DNA of 64,000 nucleotides. It comes from an uncultured Roseburia sp. (GTDB lineage: Bacteria > Bacillota > Clostridia > Lachnospirales > Lachnospiraceae). The notes under the pieces are model-generated. The model saw only the letters and a list, made by a program, of their open reading frames with translations, made no database searches and had not been told where the DNA came from. Positions 1-9,102 of this stretch are shown here, piece after piece. How positions within the stretch are numbered: position 1 is the stretch's first letter; the number at the start of each line of letters is the position of its first letter. The stretch spans positions 1 to 64,000 of the forward strand of contig CAMWKH010000005.1 of the NCBI GenBank assembly GCA_947174805.1, read 5' to 3'. A program made the translations under genes and the position numbers.

Positions 1-391
1 ATCGCTTGCTGAACTGCGGAGCGCGACGAGCCGCTTTGAGGCCGTACTTCTTTCTCTCTTTCATTCTCGGATCACGTGTCAGATATCCGTTGGATTTTAA
101 CACCGGTCTGTAATCACCGTCCACCTGAAGCAAAGCTCTTGCAATGCCGTGGCGGATAGCTCCTGCCTGGCCTGTATAACCGCCGCCTTTTACATTTACC
201 AAAACATCAAACTTATCCACGTTTTCTGTGGCAACCAATGGCTGACGAACGATAACTTTTAATGTCTCTAAACCTAAATACTCATCAATATCTCTTTTAT
301 TAATTGTGATTTTTCCTGTTCCCGGTACTAAATATACTCTGGCAACAGATGATTTTCTTCTTCCTGTTCCGTAATACTTTGTATTAGCCAC
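1..391 (-). CDS. rpsI: 30S ribosomal protein S9
   Basis: Component of the small ribosomal subunit whose C-terminal tail reaches the P-site tRNA. The frame opens at a GTG (bases 391-389) 8 nt after a perfect AGGAGGT, giving N-terminus [17 protein letters not shown], and runs 130 codons to the family's diagnostic QFSKR tail. The last Arg codon is bases 4-2, and base 1 supplies the T of the stop codon, so the protein is complete and only two stop-codon bases fall outside the window. It is second gene of the rplM-rpsI pair. The GTG start is decided by the ribosome binding site and by the length typical of the family. Very secure. Confidence 0.97.
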   Translation of the reverse strand, partial: MANTKYYGTGRRKSSVARVYLVPGTGKITINKRDIDEYLGLETLKVIVRQPLVATENVDKFDVLVNVKGGGYTGQAGAIRHGIARALLQVDGDYRPVLKSNGYLTRDPRMKERKKYGLKAARRAPQFSKR

Positions 392-400
392 TTTTCTTTA

Positions 401-456
401 CCTCCTAATTATTGCCCGCAAAGTGCGCTTCAATTATGCTGTGCGGGTACTCCTAA
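401..456 (-). promoter_or_regulatory. Hairpin element before rpsI, repeated before rplM
   Basis: In RNA sense this intergenic stretch reads GGAGTACCCGCA, about 22 nt, then TTTGCGGGCAA, then the rpsI ribosome binding site. CCCGCA can pair with TGCGGG. Nearly the same block, with the same flanking GGAGTACC and TTTGCGGGCAA words, lies before rplM at 895-953. It may be a protein-binding or mRNA-stability element shared by the two genes. The function is inferred, not shown. Confidence 0.5.
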
Positions 457-459
457 CGG

Positions 460-888
460 TTAAAATGTTAAAACTTCTGGTTTTTGAGCTGCATGTTTGT
501 GGTCCGGTCCGGCATATACAAACAATTTTTTGTACATCTGTCTTCCCAAAGGTCCTTTGGGGAGCATACCCTTAACTGCCATCTCAACAACTCTGTCAGG
601 ATGCTTTGCCAACATTTCTTTTAATGTAGTCTCTTTCATTCCTCCTACATAATCAGAATGATGGTAGTAAATTTTCTGGTCTAATTTTTTGCCGGTGACT
701 TTTACCTTCTCGGCATTTACAACAATCACATAATCACCTGTGTCCATATGGGGGGTGAATATAGGTTTATTCTTTCCTCTCAATACTTTAGCAATCTCAG
801 ATGCTAAACGTCCTAATGTCATTCCATCAGCGTCAACTACATACCATTTTCTATCGATAGTAGCAGGACTTGCCATAAATGTTTTCAT
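460..888 (-). CDS. rplM: 50S ribosomal protein L13
   Basis: Large-subunit ribosomal protein, one of the early assembly proteins binding 23S rRNA. The 142-residue product matches the usual bacterial L13 length. It carries the conserved N-terminal [16 protein letters not shown] segment, GKNKP, and the [11 protein letters not shown] motif near residue 108. A GGAGGG ribosome binding site precedes the ATG by 6 nt. It is transcribed with rpsI from the promoter at 1084-1112. No oddities in the protein. Confidence 0.98.
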   Translation of the reverse strand: MKTFMASPATIDRKWYVVDADGMTLGRLASEIAKVLRGKNKPIFTPHMDTGDYVIVVNAEKVKVTGKKLDQKIYYHHSDYVGGMKETTLKEMLAKHPDRVVEMAVKGMLPKGPLGRQMYKKLFVYAGPDHKHAAQKPEVLTF

Positions 889-1077
889 TGGTTTCCCTCC
901 TTAATATTTGCCCGCAAAGCGTGGTATAGGTTATGCCCTGCAGGTACTCCTTAATCAAAACTGAAAAAATCACTGTGGGCAAAAGAATCTCGTATGTCCG
1001 GACGCTATCCCTCTGCCAGTTTTATATCTAAAATGCTCGCCGGGGCTTTGGCTCACATTTTTATACTATCCACAGAC
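889..1077 (-). promoter_or_regulatory. Structured 5' leader of rplM-rpsI
   Basis: The expected transcript starts near 1077 and has about 190 nt of leader before rplM. AAAACTG (1018-1024 on the minus strand) can pair with CAGTTTT (957-963) and closes a structured domain. A second hairpin block at 895-953 is the near-copy of the element before rpsI. Autoregulatory L13 leaders are known in Firmicutes; I cannot confirm from sequence alone that this is the same RNA family. Confidence 0.5.
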
Positions 1078-1083
1078 TTTAAT

Positions 1084-1112
1084 AGTATAGTACACGTTTC
1101 CGCGTGTGTCAA
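1084..1112 (-). promoter_or_regulatory. Sigma-A promoter of rplM-rpsI
   Basis: On the minus strand TTGACA (1112-1107), a 17-nt spacer and TATACT (1089-1084). The -35 box is perfect and begins only 15 nt after the stop of the upstream GH3 gene, with no terminator between, so read-through from the upstream operon is likely as well. Confidence 0.85.
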
Positions 1113-1127
1113 GATTTTTTTACACTC

Positions 1128-2558
1128 TCAGCTTTCCATATTATATTTTACTTTCAGTATCCTTGTGACGGCTTCGTCCACCCGTGTTTCCTCCAACGTT
1201 CCCTCCTGGATTGCGGAAAGAACTCCCTGGTAGGCTTCCTTAAAATTGTCAGGCATCAGCACCATATCCGCTCCGGCCTGAATTGCCATAACAGCCGCTT
1301 TTCCACTGTCATACCGGGAGGTAATGGCGCCCATATTCATGGCATCCGTAATCACAATGCCCTGGTATCCCATTTCCCCACGGAGAATCTCTGTGATTAC
1401 TTTTTTGGAGAGGGATGAGGGCAGTTCACTGTCAGTTATCTTTGGAAGGGCAATATGGCTTACCATAACAAAGGGTACATTGCTGTCAATGCAGGACTGG
1501 AACGGTAAAAGCTCAGCAGCGGTGAGTTCCTCCAAGGTTTTGTCCAGGGAGACATAACCGCTGTGGGTATCCCCCGCTGAACTTCCATGTCCGGGAAAAT
1601 GCTTCACACAGGATAAAACATTTTCATCCCTTAACCCCTCCATCACAGATAAATCCATCAGTGCCACAAGCTCCGGCCTGCTGCCAAAAGAGCGGTCTCC
1701 AATCACCGTATTCTCTGAATTTGTCAGCACATCCGCCACCGGGGCAAAGTCCAGATTTATCCCCAAGTCATAAAGATATTTCCCAATGGTCTTGCCCGCC
1801 TGATAAGCCTCCTTCACATCTCCCTTCTCCCCGATAGAAGCCATATCCGGCACAGCGTCCACGGCAAAGGCAGAATTTTCCCCGATTCTTGTCACCCGGC
1901 CTCCCTCTTCGTCTGTGGCTAAAAACAGCGGAAGTTTTGAAATTGTTTTGGCATACTTTTGCACATTTTCCGTCATCTCCCGGGTCTGGTCTGGATTTAC
2001 AAAATTTTCTGAAAAATATATGATTCCTCCCACCGGATATTCTTCCAGTGCCTTCTTGGTAGCCTCCCCTGCCGCAGTAACCCTGCTGCTCTCCGTCAAT
2101 GCCTCCGGAGTTATCATAAACATCTGAGCCGCTTTTTCCTCCACTGTCATCTCGGCTAACATTTCCTCCACTGTCTTTGGATTTTTCCCGGACTTTTCAT
2201 CCAGCGCATCCTCCGTGGCATCTTCCTCTGTTTCCGTCTCAGTCTCCGTTTCCGTTTCTGTTTCCGTTTCGTCTTCTGACTCCGTCTCTGTTTCTGTCTC
2301 TGGCTCCCGGGTTTCTATCTCCTCCTCTGTGGGTATCTCCAGCACAAAATCCTTTAAGAGGTCCTGCTCCTTTTCCTTCTCTGTCTCCGGCGTCTGTTTT
2401 GCCGCCGCCTCCTGTACTTCCTCACTTTTTCCGTTGTTTTTCACGGCCGTCTTTACCACGATTGCAAATACGGACAAAAGCATCAGCGCAAACAAAAATA
2501 TTAACCCTGCAAAAAGCTGCTTATCTTTTCTTTTTCGTTCTTCTCTCTTATCACTCAT
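1128..2558 (-). CDS. nagZ: Membrane-anchored GH3 beta-N-acetylhexosaminidase
   Basis: Glycoside hydrolase family 3 enzyme of the NagZ type, expected to release N-acetylglucosamine from cell-wall fragments. Around residue 320 it has the family signature KHFPGHGSSAGDTH, containing the Asp-His catalytic dyad, and near residue 408 VITDAMNMGAI with the nucleophile Asp. Residues 18-37 form one membrane helix with no lipobox. A Glu/Thr-rich acidic linker (about 80-118, with a run of ET dipeptides) then projects the catalytic domain outside the cell. The ATG at 2558 overlaps the truA stop as ATGA; an in-frame GTG at 2564 is less likely. Last gene of the long operon. The fold assignment is secure; the exact substrate is inferred. 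Confidence 0.88.
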   Translation of the reverse strand: MSDKREERKRKDKQLFAGLIFLFALMLLSVFAIVVKTAVKNNGKSEEVQEAAAKQTPETEKEKEQDLLKDFVLEIPTEEEIETREPETETETESEDETETETETETETETEEDATEDALDEKSGKNPKTVEEMLAEMTVEEKAAQMFMITPEALTESSRVTAAGEATKKALEEYPVGGIIYFSENFVNPDQTREMTENVQKYAKTISKLPLFLATDEEGGRVTRIGENSAFAVDAVPDMASIGEKGDVKEAYQAGKTIGKYLYDLGINLDFAPVADVLTNSENTVIGDRSFGSRPELVALMDLSVMEGLRDENVLSCVKHFPGHGSSAGDTHSGYVSLDKTLEELTAAELLPFQSCIDSNVPFVMVSHIALPKITDSELPSSLSKKVITEILRGEMGYQGIVITDAMNMGAITSRYDSGKAAVMAIQAGADMVLMPDNFKEAYQGVLSAIQEGTLEETRVDEAVTRILKVKYNMES

Positions 2559-3310
2559 ACGCACACACTCTTTATCTGCTCATATTCTATTCCCAGCATG
2601 GTTAGGCCGTGGGCCGGAGCTGTAGGCCCTGCCGCACTGCGGTCCCTTGCCTGCAAAATCACATTCACAGCCTCCGGCTCCATCTTTCCTCCGCCCACCT
2701 GGATTAAAGTACCTGCAATAATTCTCACCATATTGTATAAAAAACCGCTTCCTGTAATTCTGATTTTTATAATGTCCCCCTGCCTGAAAACCTGCACATC
2801 ATAAATGGTGCGCACCGTAGTCTCCGCCACAGTTTTCACTGAACAGAAGCTCTTGAAGTCATGTTCTCCCACAAGGTAAAAAGAAGCTTCCCTCATTTTT
2901 TCCACATCCAGGCCATGGTGGTAAAAATAGGTGTCTAACCTCCGTGCGGGGTCAGGAAATTTTCGGTTTAAAATCCTGTACTCATAGGTCTTTTTGCTGT
3001 TTATGCGCCGGGGATGAAAATCCTTTGGCACCTGGCAGGAATCCTGCACTACAATATCCTCCGGGAGCCTTTGATTTAAGGCGTAAGAAATTTTTTCCGG
3101 AGGAATCCTTGTGTCTGTGTCGAACACCGCCACATTTCCCCTGGAATGCACCCCTGCGTCTGTGCGGCTGGCCCCGGCCACCTGGATTTTCTCCCCCAAA
3201 AGTTCCGATAAAGCCTGGTTTAACACGGATTCAATGGTTATATTGTTGGGCTGAAGCTGCCAGCCATGATACCTGGTTCCGTCATAGGCGACGATAAGTT
3301 TTACCCTCAT
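2555..3310 (-). CDS. truA: tRNA pseudouridine(38-40) synthase TruA
   Basis: Converts uridines 38-40 of the tRNA anticodon stem to pseudouridine. The 251-residue protein begins MRVKLIVAYDGTRYHGWQ and has the catalytic-Asp motif GASRTDAGVHSRGNVA near residue 48, then the C-terminal FLYNMVRIIAGTL segment. An ATG at 3316 lies directly against the GAGGA ribosome binding site, so the ATG at 3310, 6 nt further on, is the better start. The position between ecfT and the ribosomal genes is the classic Firmicute arrangement. Confidence 0.96.
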   Translation of the reverse strand: MRVKLIVAYDGTRYHGWQLQPNNITIESVLNQALSELLGEKIQVAGASRTDAGVHSRGNVAVFDTDTRIPPEKISYALNQRLPEDIVVQDSCQVPKDFHPRRINSKKTYEYRILNRKFPDPARRLDTYFYHHGLDVEKMREASFYLVGEHDFKSFCSVKTVAETTVRTIYDVQVFRQGDIIKIRITGSGFLYNMVRIIAGTLIQVGGGKMEPEAVNVILQARDRSAAGPTAPAHGLTMLGIEYEQIKSVCV

Positions 3311-3330
3311 ATTCATTCCTCACACGAAAA

Positions 3331-4134
3331 CTATAAGAATACCCTAAGGGCGATGATTCCTCCCAGATAGGAAAAGAGCAAAAGATATGCCCCGTAATCC
3401 ATTCTCCGGTAACTTAAAGGCCGCATTTTACTCCTGCCCTCTCCCCCCTCATAGCATCTTGCCTCCATAGCCATTGCAAGGTCATCTGCCCGCCGGAATG
3501 CGCTGATAAACAAAGGTACTAAAAGAGGAATCATGTTTTTTGCCCGGACAATTAAACTGCCCTCCTCAAAATCCGCTCCCCTGGCCATCTGGGCCTTCAT
3601 AATAATATCTGTCTCCTCTATTAAAATAGGGATAAATCTTAAAGCTATAGACATCATCATGGACACAGCATGTACCGGCACCCCTACCTTCGACAGGGGT
3701 TTTAACGCTTTTTCCAATCCGTCCGTAAGCTGGTTGGGGGTGGTGGTCAAAGTCATAACAGAGGTTCCCACAATAAGGTATGTCAAGCGGACTAACATAA
3801 AAGCCGCATTTTTTACCCCCTCCATGGTGATGGTAAGTATCCCGTAATGAAACAAAACCTGTTTCCCCGGGGTCAAAAACAAATTAAATACTGCCGTAAA
3901 CACCATGAGGATCACAATAGGTTTTAACCCCTTTACCATAAAACGAAAAGGCACCTGACATATCTTTATTAAAAAGAGTAAAAATATCGTAGCTAAAAGG
4001 AATCCAAAAATCCCCCGGAATACAAAAAGAGACACAATATACACAAGGGCCCCAAAGAGCTTTACTCTGGGGTCTAACTTATGCACCGGGGAATCCGCCG
4101 GGTAATATTGTCCTAACGTTATATCTCTAAGCAT
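3331..4134 (-). CDS. ecfT: ECF transporter transmembrane subunit EcfT
   Basis: Integral membrane component that couples the two ATPases to interchangeable vitamin- or metal-binding S components. The 267 residues contain several hydrophobic segments and, in the cytoplasmic coupling region, the two Ala-Arg-Gly-type motifs of EcfT: AQMARGADFEEG near residue 183 and AMEARCYEGGEGR near 224. The second reads ARC rather than ARG, a common variant. Ten bases after ecfA2 with its own GAGGA site. No S component is in the window, as expected for a group II ECF module that serves several. Confidence 0.95.
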   Translation of the reverse strand: MLRDITLGQYYPADSPVHKLDPRVKLFGALVYIVSLFVFRGIFGFLLATIFLLFLIKICQVPFRFMVKGLKPIVILMVFTAVFNLFLTPGKQVLFHYGILTITMEGVKNAAFMLVRLTYLIVGTSVMTLTTTPNQLTDGLEKALKPLSKVGVPVHAVSMMMSIALRFIPILIEETDIIMKAQMARGADFEEGSLIVRAKNMIPLLVPLFISAFRRADDLAMAMEARCYEGGEGRSKMRPLSYRRMDYGAYLLLFSYLGGIIALRVFL

Positions 4135-4144
4135 ACAAATTTCC

Positions 4145-4990
4145 TCACTGAAACAGTTTTAAAATACTCTGTTTTGCTTCCTCCACTGTAGTTGCATCCC
4201 AGTCCACAGCCATCCCACGGTTTTTAAGGTCATGCATGAGGTACGTTACCTCCGGGGCTTTTAAGCCGATTTTTTCCAACTGTTCATAATACTTAAAAAC
4301 TTCCCGGGGCGCACCATCTAAAAAAACCTGGCCGTCATCCATCACGATAATGCGCTGCACATATTTTGCCACATCCTCCATGCTGTGGGATACTAAAATA
4401 ATTGTCATGCCCTTTGCCCTATGCATCCCGGCAATTAAATCTAAAATCTCATCCCGGCCCTTTGGGTCAAGTCCCGCCGTAGGTTCATCCAGGATTAAAA
4501 CCTCCGGCTTCATGGCAAGAACCCCTGCGATGGCCACCCGGCGCTTCTGCCCTCCGGATAAGTCAAAAGGGGGCTGATAGTAAAGCTTTTCCGGCACCCC
4601 TGCCATGCGCAAAGCTTCAAAGGCCCGAAGCCCAGCCTCGTTTTTATCAAATCCCTGGTTTATGGGACCGAAACACACATCATTAAAAATGGTTGTTTCA
4701 AAAAGCTGATGCTCGGGATACTGAAACACAAGCCCCACCCTGGTGCGCAGTTCCTTTCTATCAAAATCTTCCTCAGAAATATCCCTTCCGTTAAAATAAA
4801 TTTCACCGGAAACAGCTTTCATCAACCCGTTTAAATGTTGGATTAAAGTAGATTTCCCGGAGCCTGTATGCCCGATTATTCCAATAAACTCCCCGTCATC
4901 AATTTTTAAAGTGACATTTTTCAAAGCCTGCATCTCGTAGGCTGTCCCCTCCCCATAGGTATAGCTTACATTATTTAGTATAATTGACAT
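4145..4990 (-). CDS. ecfA2: ECF transporter ATPase EcfA2
   Basis: Cytoplasmic ATP-binding subunit of the energy-coupling-factor vitamin transporter. In order: Walker [10 protein letters not shown] near residue 40, Q-loop [10 protein letters not shown], signature [13 protein letters not shown], Walker [13 protein letters not shown] and the switch His in LVSHSMEDV. Its first 20 bases overlap ecfA1, which suggests translational coupling. The C-terminal region after residue 230 is the usual EcfA dimer extension. Paralogue of ecfA1, not a recent duplicate. Confidence 0.95.
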   Translation of the reverse strand: MSIILNNVSYTYGEGTAYEMQALKNVTLKIDDGEFIGIIGHTGSGKSTLIQHLNGLMKAVSGEIYFNGRDISEEDFDRKELRTRVGLVFQYPEHQLFETTIFNDVCFGPINQGFDKNEAGLRAFEALRMAGVPEKLYYQPPFDLSGGQKRRVAIAGVLAMKPEVLILDEPTAGLDPKGRDEILDLIAGMHRAKGMTIILVSHSMEDVAKYVQRIIVMDDGQVFLDGAPREVFKYYEQLEKIGLKAPEVTYLMHDLKNRGMAVDWDATTVEEAKQSILKLFQ

Positions 4991-5837
4991 AGCACCTCTC
5001 CAGTTCCTCCGCCAGCTCCTGCCTAGTTAAAATCCCGTCAGGAAGAGGCAGTCCCGCTTTTTTCAGTTCATAGGCCAAAAGGGTTGCCTGGGGCACATCC
5101 AGGCGGTGGCGCTTTAACTCTTCCACCTGTGAAAAAATCTCTTTCGGAAGTCCCTCCATCACCACTTTCCCCTCATCCATCACATAGATATAATCCGCAT
5201 CCACAGCTTCCTCCATATAGTGGGTAATGAGAATCACAGTGATTCCTTTTTTCCGGTTCAGTTCATGGACAGCGGAAAGCACCTCTCTCCTTCCGTTTGG
5301 GTCAAGCATGGCGGTTGGCTCGTCTAAGACAATGCACTTGGGCTCCATAGCCATAACCCCTGCAATGGCCACACGCTGTTTCTGTCCCCCGGATAATTTA
5401 TTTGGAGAATGCCTGCGGAACTTTAACATCCCAACGGAAGTAAGGCTCTCCTCCACCCTCTTCCAGATTTCCTCTGTGGGCACGCCTAAGTTTTCCGGCC
5501 CAAAACCCACATCCTCCTCCACCACGCTGGCGATAATCTGGTTGTCCGGATTCTGGAAAACCATCCCTGCCGTCCTCCGCACGTCCCTCACATTCTCCCT
5601 CTCCTTCGTGTCCTTTCCCTCCACCCAAAGAGTCCCTTCACTTGGAATTAAAAGAGCGTTTAACTGCTTAGCTAAGGTGGATTTCCCGGAACCGTTGTGT
5701 CCCAAAATTACAATAAAATCCCCCTCGTTTACATCCAGATCCACATGGTCAACGGCAGTCTGGATGGAATCTACGTTGCCCTCCTCATCCCGCCTGATAT
5801 ACTCAAATACTAATTTACTTGCCTTTATAATTCCCAT
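4971..5837 (-). CDS. ecfA1: ECF transporter ATPase EcfA1
   Basis: First ATPase of the EcfA1-A2-T module. It shows Walker [14 protein letters not shown] near residue 46, Q-loop VFQNPDNQI, signature [13 protein letters not shown], Walker [14 protein letters not shown] and the H-loop [15 protein letters not shown] site precedes the ATG. The three ecf genes are contiguous or overlapping, so the complex is probably made in fixed stoichiometry. The substrate depends on S components encoded elsewhere. Confidence 0.95.
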   Translation of the reverse strand: MGIIKASKLVFEYIRRDEEGNVDSIQTAVDHVDLDVNEGDFIVILGHNGSGKSTLAKQLNALLIPSEGTLWVEGKDTKERENVRDVRRTAGMVFQNPDNQIIASVVEEDVGFGPENLGVPTEEIWKRVEESLTSVGMLKFRRHSPNKLSGGQKQRVAIAGVMAMEPKCIVLDEPTAMLDPNGRREVLSAVHELNRKKGITVILITHYMEEAVDADYIYVMDEGKVVMEGLPKEIFSQVEELKRHRLDVPQATLLAYELKKAGLPLPDGILTRQELAEELERCYVNYTK

Positions 5838-5869
5838 ACAATTACCTCATAGGGCTGCTTTGATGACAA

Positions 5870-6367
5870 CTACCACCTCAGCCTGTGCAGCTCCCCTTCC
5901 AGTTTCATGTCTCTAAAATCGTTCTGCCGCAGAGCTTCGTAAAGCATAATGGCAACGGAATTTGCCAGATTTAAGGAGCGGGTTTCCCCTATCATGGGAA
6001 TCCTCACACAGTTTTCCGGGTAATTTACAAGTATTTCCTCCGGGATTCCCGCGCTCTCTTTTCCAAACAAGAGATAACAATCCGGCTCATAGGACACCTG
6101 GGAATACACATGTTTTCCCTTTGTGGTAGCCATATAAATTTTTGCGTCTTTATTCCGGGAGAGAAAATCCTCCCAGTTTATATATCTGGTCACATCCAAA
6201 TCCTGCCAATAATCCATCCCCGCCCGTTTCAGTTCTTTTTCCGTAAGGCGAAACCCCAGGGGCTCGATGAGATGAAGCCTTGCTCCTGCTGCCACGCAGG
6301 TACGTCCTATGTTCCCGGTATTTGCAGGGATTTCCGGCTCAAATAATACAATATTAATTTTTGACAT
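5870..6367 (-). CDS. trmL: tRNA (cytidine/uridine 34)-2'-O-methyltransferase TrmL
   Basis: SPOUT-fold methyltransferase that methylates the wobble ribose of certain leucine tRNAs using S-adenosylmethionine. The 165-residue length is typical. It begins INIVLFEPEIPANTGNIGRTC and carries the knot-forming motifs LLFGKESAGIPEEIL (near 96), VRIPMIGETRSLNLANSVAI (near 117) and a C-terminal YEALRQ. The ribosome binding site is weak, and with only 4 bp from the aminotransferase gene the translation may be coupled. Confidence 0.93.
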   Translation of the reverse strand: MSKINIVLFEPEIPANTGNIGRTCVAAGARLHLIEPLGFRLTEKELKRAGMDYWQDLDVTRYINWEDFLSRNKDAKIYMATTKGKHVYSQVSYEPDCYLLFGKESAGIPEEILVNYPENCVRIPMIGETRSLNLANSVAIMLYEALRQNDFRDMKLEGELHRLRW

Positions 6368-6371
6368 AGTC

Positions 6372-7541
6372 TCACTGCTCTCTCTTTAATGTACGCACAA
6401 AATTCTCAATGCGCTCTAACGCCGCTTTTAAATCCTCCAGGGAATAGGCGTAGGAAATCCTAAGAAAACCTTCCCCGCTGGCCCCAAAGGCTGTTCCCGG
6501 CACAACCGCCACTTTCTCTTTCTCCAAAAGCTGTTTGGCAAACTCCTCCGAGGTCATGCCAAACTGTTTGATGCTGGGGAACATGTAAAATGCACCGTAA
6601 GGTTCAAAACATTCTATTCCCATTTCCCGAAGCCTGTGGAGCAGGTATCTCCTCCTGCCGTCATACTCCTGACGCATTTTCTCCACATCGGAATCCCCGT
6701 TTTTCAAAGCCTCAACCGCAGCATACTGGCTGGTGGTAGGTGCGCACATAATGGCAAACTGATGTATTTTTAACATCTGTTCCATAATCTCACGGGGCCC
6801 GCAGGCATAACCTAACCGCCAGCCCGTCATGGCATAGGACTTGGAAAAGCCGTTTATGGTTATGGTTCTCTCCTGCATTCCCGGCAGAGAAGCTATGGAT
6901 ATATGGGAAAAACCATAGGTCAGTTCGCTGTATATTTCATCGCTTATGACAAAGAGGTCATGTTCTATGACCACTTTTGCAATGGCTTCCAAATCTTCCT
7001 TTTCCATAACAGAGCCTGTGGGATTGTTGGGGAAAGGAAGGACTAAAATCTTTGTCTTGGGGGTGATGGCAGCCAGAACTTCCTCCGCTGTAAGACGGAA
7101 TTCGTTTTCCTCCTTAAGCTCAATGATCACGGGCTTTCCCCCTGCCAGAAGGGCACAGGGGGGGTAACACACAAAGCTCGGCTGGGGAATCAGCACTTCA
7201 TCCCCCGGGTCCAACATCGCCCGCATGGCAATGTCTATGGCCTCGCTGCCCCCCACGGTTACAATTATTTCATGGTTATAATCATACTCCAGATGAAATT
7301 TCCTTTCCATGTAACGGGAAATCTCTATTTTTAATTCTTTCAATCCCGCATTGGAAGTATAAAATGTCCTTCCTTTTTCCAGGGAGTAAATGCCTTCTTC
7401 CCGAATATGCCAGGGAGTGTCAAAATCCGGCTCCCCAACCCCTAAGGAGATGGCATCTTCCATCTCATTTACTATATCAAAAAATTTCCGGATACCGGAG
7501 GGTTCTATCTCTACAATCTGTTTGGAAAGTGGGTTTCTCAT
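6372..7541 (-). CDS. Class I/II PLP-dependent aminotransferase
   Basis: Fold-type I aminotransferase, probably acting on amino acids such as alanine, aspartate or aromatics. It has GVGEPDFDTP near residue 36, PNNPTG near 170, the aspartate of VISDEIY near 201 and the PLP lysine in NGFSKSYAMTGWRLGY near 233, with the C-terminal Arg motif FLRISYAYS. Its ATG overlaps the stop of the Lrp gene (ATGA). Aminotransferase plus Lrp/AsnC regulator pairs are common in Clostridia, which points to amino-acid-responsive control. Exact substrate unknown. Confidence 0.92.
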   Translation of the reverse strand: MRNPLSKQIVEIEPSGIRKFFDIVNEMEDAISLGVGEPDFDTPWHIREEGIYSLEKGRTFYTSNAGLKELKIEISRYMERKFHLEYDYNHEIIVTVGGSEAIDIAMRAMLDPGDEVLIPQPSFVCYPPCALLAGGKPVIIELKEENEFRLTAEEVLAAITPKTKILVLPFPNNPTGSVMEKEDLEAIAKVVIEHDLFVISDEIYSELTYGFSHISIASLPGMQERTITINGFSKSYAMTGWRLGYACGPREIMEQMLKIHQFAIMCAPTTSQYAAVEALKNGDSDVEKMRQEYDGRRRYLLHRLREMGIECFEPYGAFYMFPSIKQFGMTSEEFAKQLLEKEKVAVVPGTAFGASGEGFLRISYAYSLEDLKAALERIENFVRTLKREQ

Positions 7542-8020
7542 GGTGCAATCTTCATCCTTTCATCTTTTGGAGGCTCTGCCATTATCGTTCCATGATCTTT
7601 GTATTTTTTTAAGATAAAATTAGTTTTCGTGGACAAAACCGAATCTAAGGTTGACAATTTTTCTGACACAAACTGTGAAACTTCTCTTAAATTCTTTCCG
7701 TCCAAAACCACCATAAAATCAAAACTTCCGGAAATCAGATACACGGATTCCACTTCCGGGTAGTTATAAATTCTCTCCGCTACCTTGTCAAACCCCATGC
7801 CTCTCTGGGGAGTAACCCTGACTTCAATCATGGCCATTACCTTTTCCACCCCGGTTTTGTCCCAGTTAATCAGAGTGTGATACCCGCAGATAACGTGTTC
7901 CTTTTCCATAGCCGCAAGCTCATTTAAAATCGCAGCCTCATCTACGCCTAAAATAATCGCCAGCTCTTTCAAATCAATCCGGCTGTTTTTTTCAATCACT
8001 GTCAAAATTTTTTCTCTCAT
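7538..8020 (-). CDS. Lrp/AsnC-family transcriptional regulator
   Basis: DNA-binding regulator with an N-terminal winged helix (residues 1-50, with DLKELAIILGVDEAAILNEL) followed by a RAM effector domain (about 65-140, with VESVYLISGSFDFMVVLDG). The 160 residues fit the family. It is translated 6 bp after the AIR-synthase-like gene and overlaps the aminotransferase by 4 bp, so it probably responds to an amino acid handled by that enzyme. The target genes are not visible from the sequence. Confidence 0.92.
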   Translation of the reverse strand: MREKILTVIEKNSRIDLKELAIILGVDEAAILNELAAMEKEHVICGYHTLINWDKTGVEKVMAMIEVRVTPQRGMGFDKVAERIYNYPEVESVYLISGSFDFMVVLDGKNLREVSQFVSEKLSTLDSVLSTKTNFILKKYKDHGTIMAEPPKDERMKIAP

Positions 8021-8026
8021 ATCATT

Positions 8027-9016
8027 CTATCTCCCTATTGCCTGATAGAGCTCATCCACTTTAGGCGGCTCCAAAAATCTTCGTTCCTCTCCGTTTATTA
8101 ATACCCGGTCATTTCCCTCCGTGGCCTTTCCAATCACCTGGGCGGCAATTCCCTCTCTTTTTAAATCCATCACCAGACGGTTCCCGTCAAAAGATGCCAT
8201 AAGCATGGCGCCGCTCCCAATCAACCCGTATGGATTAATACCAAAAAATTCACAGATTTCAACTGTCTCCTGCTTTAGGGGAATTTTCTTTAACTCTATC
8301 TCCAATCCCACACCGGAAGCCTCCCCCATCTCCCACAATGCTCCGAAAATACCACCCTCCGTCACATCATGCATGGCGCACACACCGGACTTTACCGCAG
8401 CCTCCGCCTCGGGAAGCACAGATATCATTTTGTCAAAATCCTGCGCTTTTTTAACAAAATCCGGGGAAAATCTTGTCAAAAGTTCCTGCTCCTTTTCTTT
8501 TGCCAAAATTGCAGTGCCCTCAATCCCCGCCCATTTGGTGAGCACAATATCCATCCCAGGCTTAACCCCTGCGGTGGAAACAAGCTTTCCTGCCTTTGCT
8601 TTCCCAATTCCGGTGACGGTAATCACCGGCTGGTTTACCGCCCTTGTGACCTCCGTATGTCCTCCTGCAATCTGGACATTGGCCCTCTCACAGGTTTTTT
8701 CCACCTGCTGCATCATTTCCCTGATTTCCGGTTCCGTTATCTCCGGGGGAAGCAGGACGGTAAGCATAACCCCCAGGGATTCTGCCCCGGCGCTGGCAAG
8801 GTCATTTAAGGTCACTAAAATTGCCAGTTCCCCTATATCCTTTACCGTTCCGGTAATCGGGTCTGTGGACAAAACAAAAACCTCGTCTTCTAAAAGCTGT
8901 ATCGCTGCACAATCTTCCCCCACACCGGCGCCGAGAATAATCTCTTCCCTCTTCGTATGTATTTGTCTTAAAACGGAGCGCTTTAAAACGCTCTCCGGCA
9001 ATTTTCCTATCTTCAT
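8027..9016 (-). CDS. AIR synthase-related / HypE-like protein
   Basis: Member of the PurM/HypE/ThiL/SelD ATP-binding superfamily. It has the N-terminal GAGVGEDCAAI motif near residue 30, STDPITGT near 50, GGHTEVT near 118 and MHDVTEGGIFGAL near 215. It lacks the C-terminal Cys-containing tail used by true HypE for cyanide ligand synthesis, and no hyp genes are nearby, so a hydrogenase role is not supported. First gene of the nine-gene operon; it has an AGGAG site just after the hairpin at 9031-9073. Function unknown. Confidence 0.85.
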   Translation of the reverse strand: MKIGKLPESVLKRSVLRQIHTKREEIILGAGVGEDCAAIQLLEDEVFVLSTDPITGTVKDIGELAILVTLNDLASAGAESLGVMLTVLLPPEITEPEIREMMQQVEKTCERANVQIAGGHTEVTRAVNQPVITVTGIGKAKAGKLVSTAGVKPGMDIVLTKWAGIEGTAILAKEKEQELLTRFSPDFVKKAQDFDKMISVLPEAEAAVKSGVCAMHDVTEGGIFGALWEMGEASGVGLEIELKKIPLKQETVEICEFFGINPYGLIGSGAMLMASFDGNRLVMDLKREGIAAQVIGKATEGNDRVLINGEERRFLEPPKVDELYQAIGR

Positions 9017-9030
9017 GAAAACTCCTGTTG

Positions 9031-9073
9031 TATACAGTGCAAGGCTGTCCGCAAAAGACAGCCTTACTGTATA
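9031..9073 (-). terminator. Intercistronic hairpin after the VanW gene
   Basis: TATACAGT plus AAGGCTGTC pairs with GACAGCCTT plus ACTGTATA around a 7-nt loop. It is a strong stem, but on the minus strand no U-tract follows. Instead the AGGAG site of the next gene lies a few bases on. It may stabilise message ends or terminate weakly between the two genes. Confidence 0.55.
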
Positions 9074-9102
9074 TTTATATTTACTATTATTTCCTGGCAG
9101 AA

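Noticed and set aside
2177-2625. Two plus-strand frames rich in Ser-Val or Pro-Phe-Leu repeats
   Set aside because: They are the reverse reading of the Glu-Thr linker of the GH3 gene; no start site or homology.
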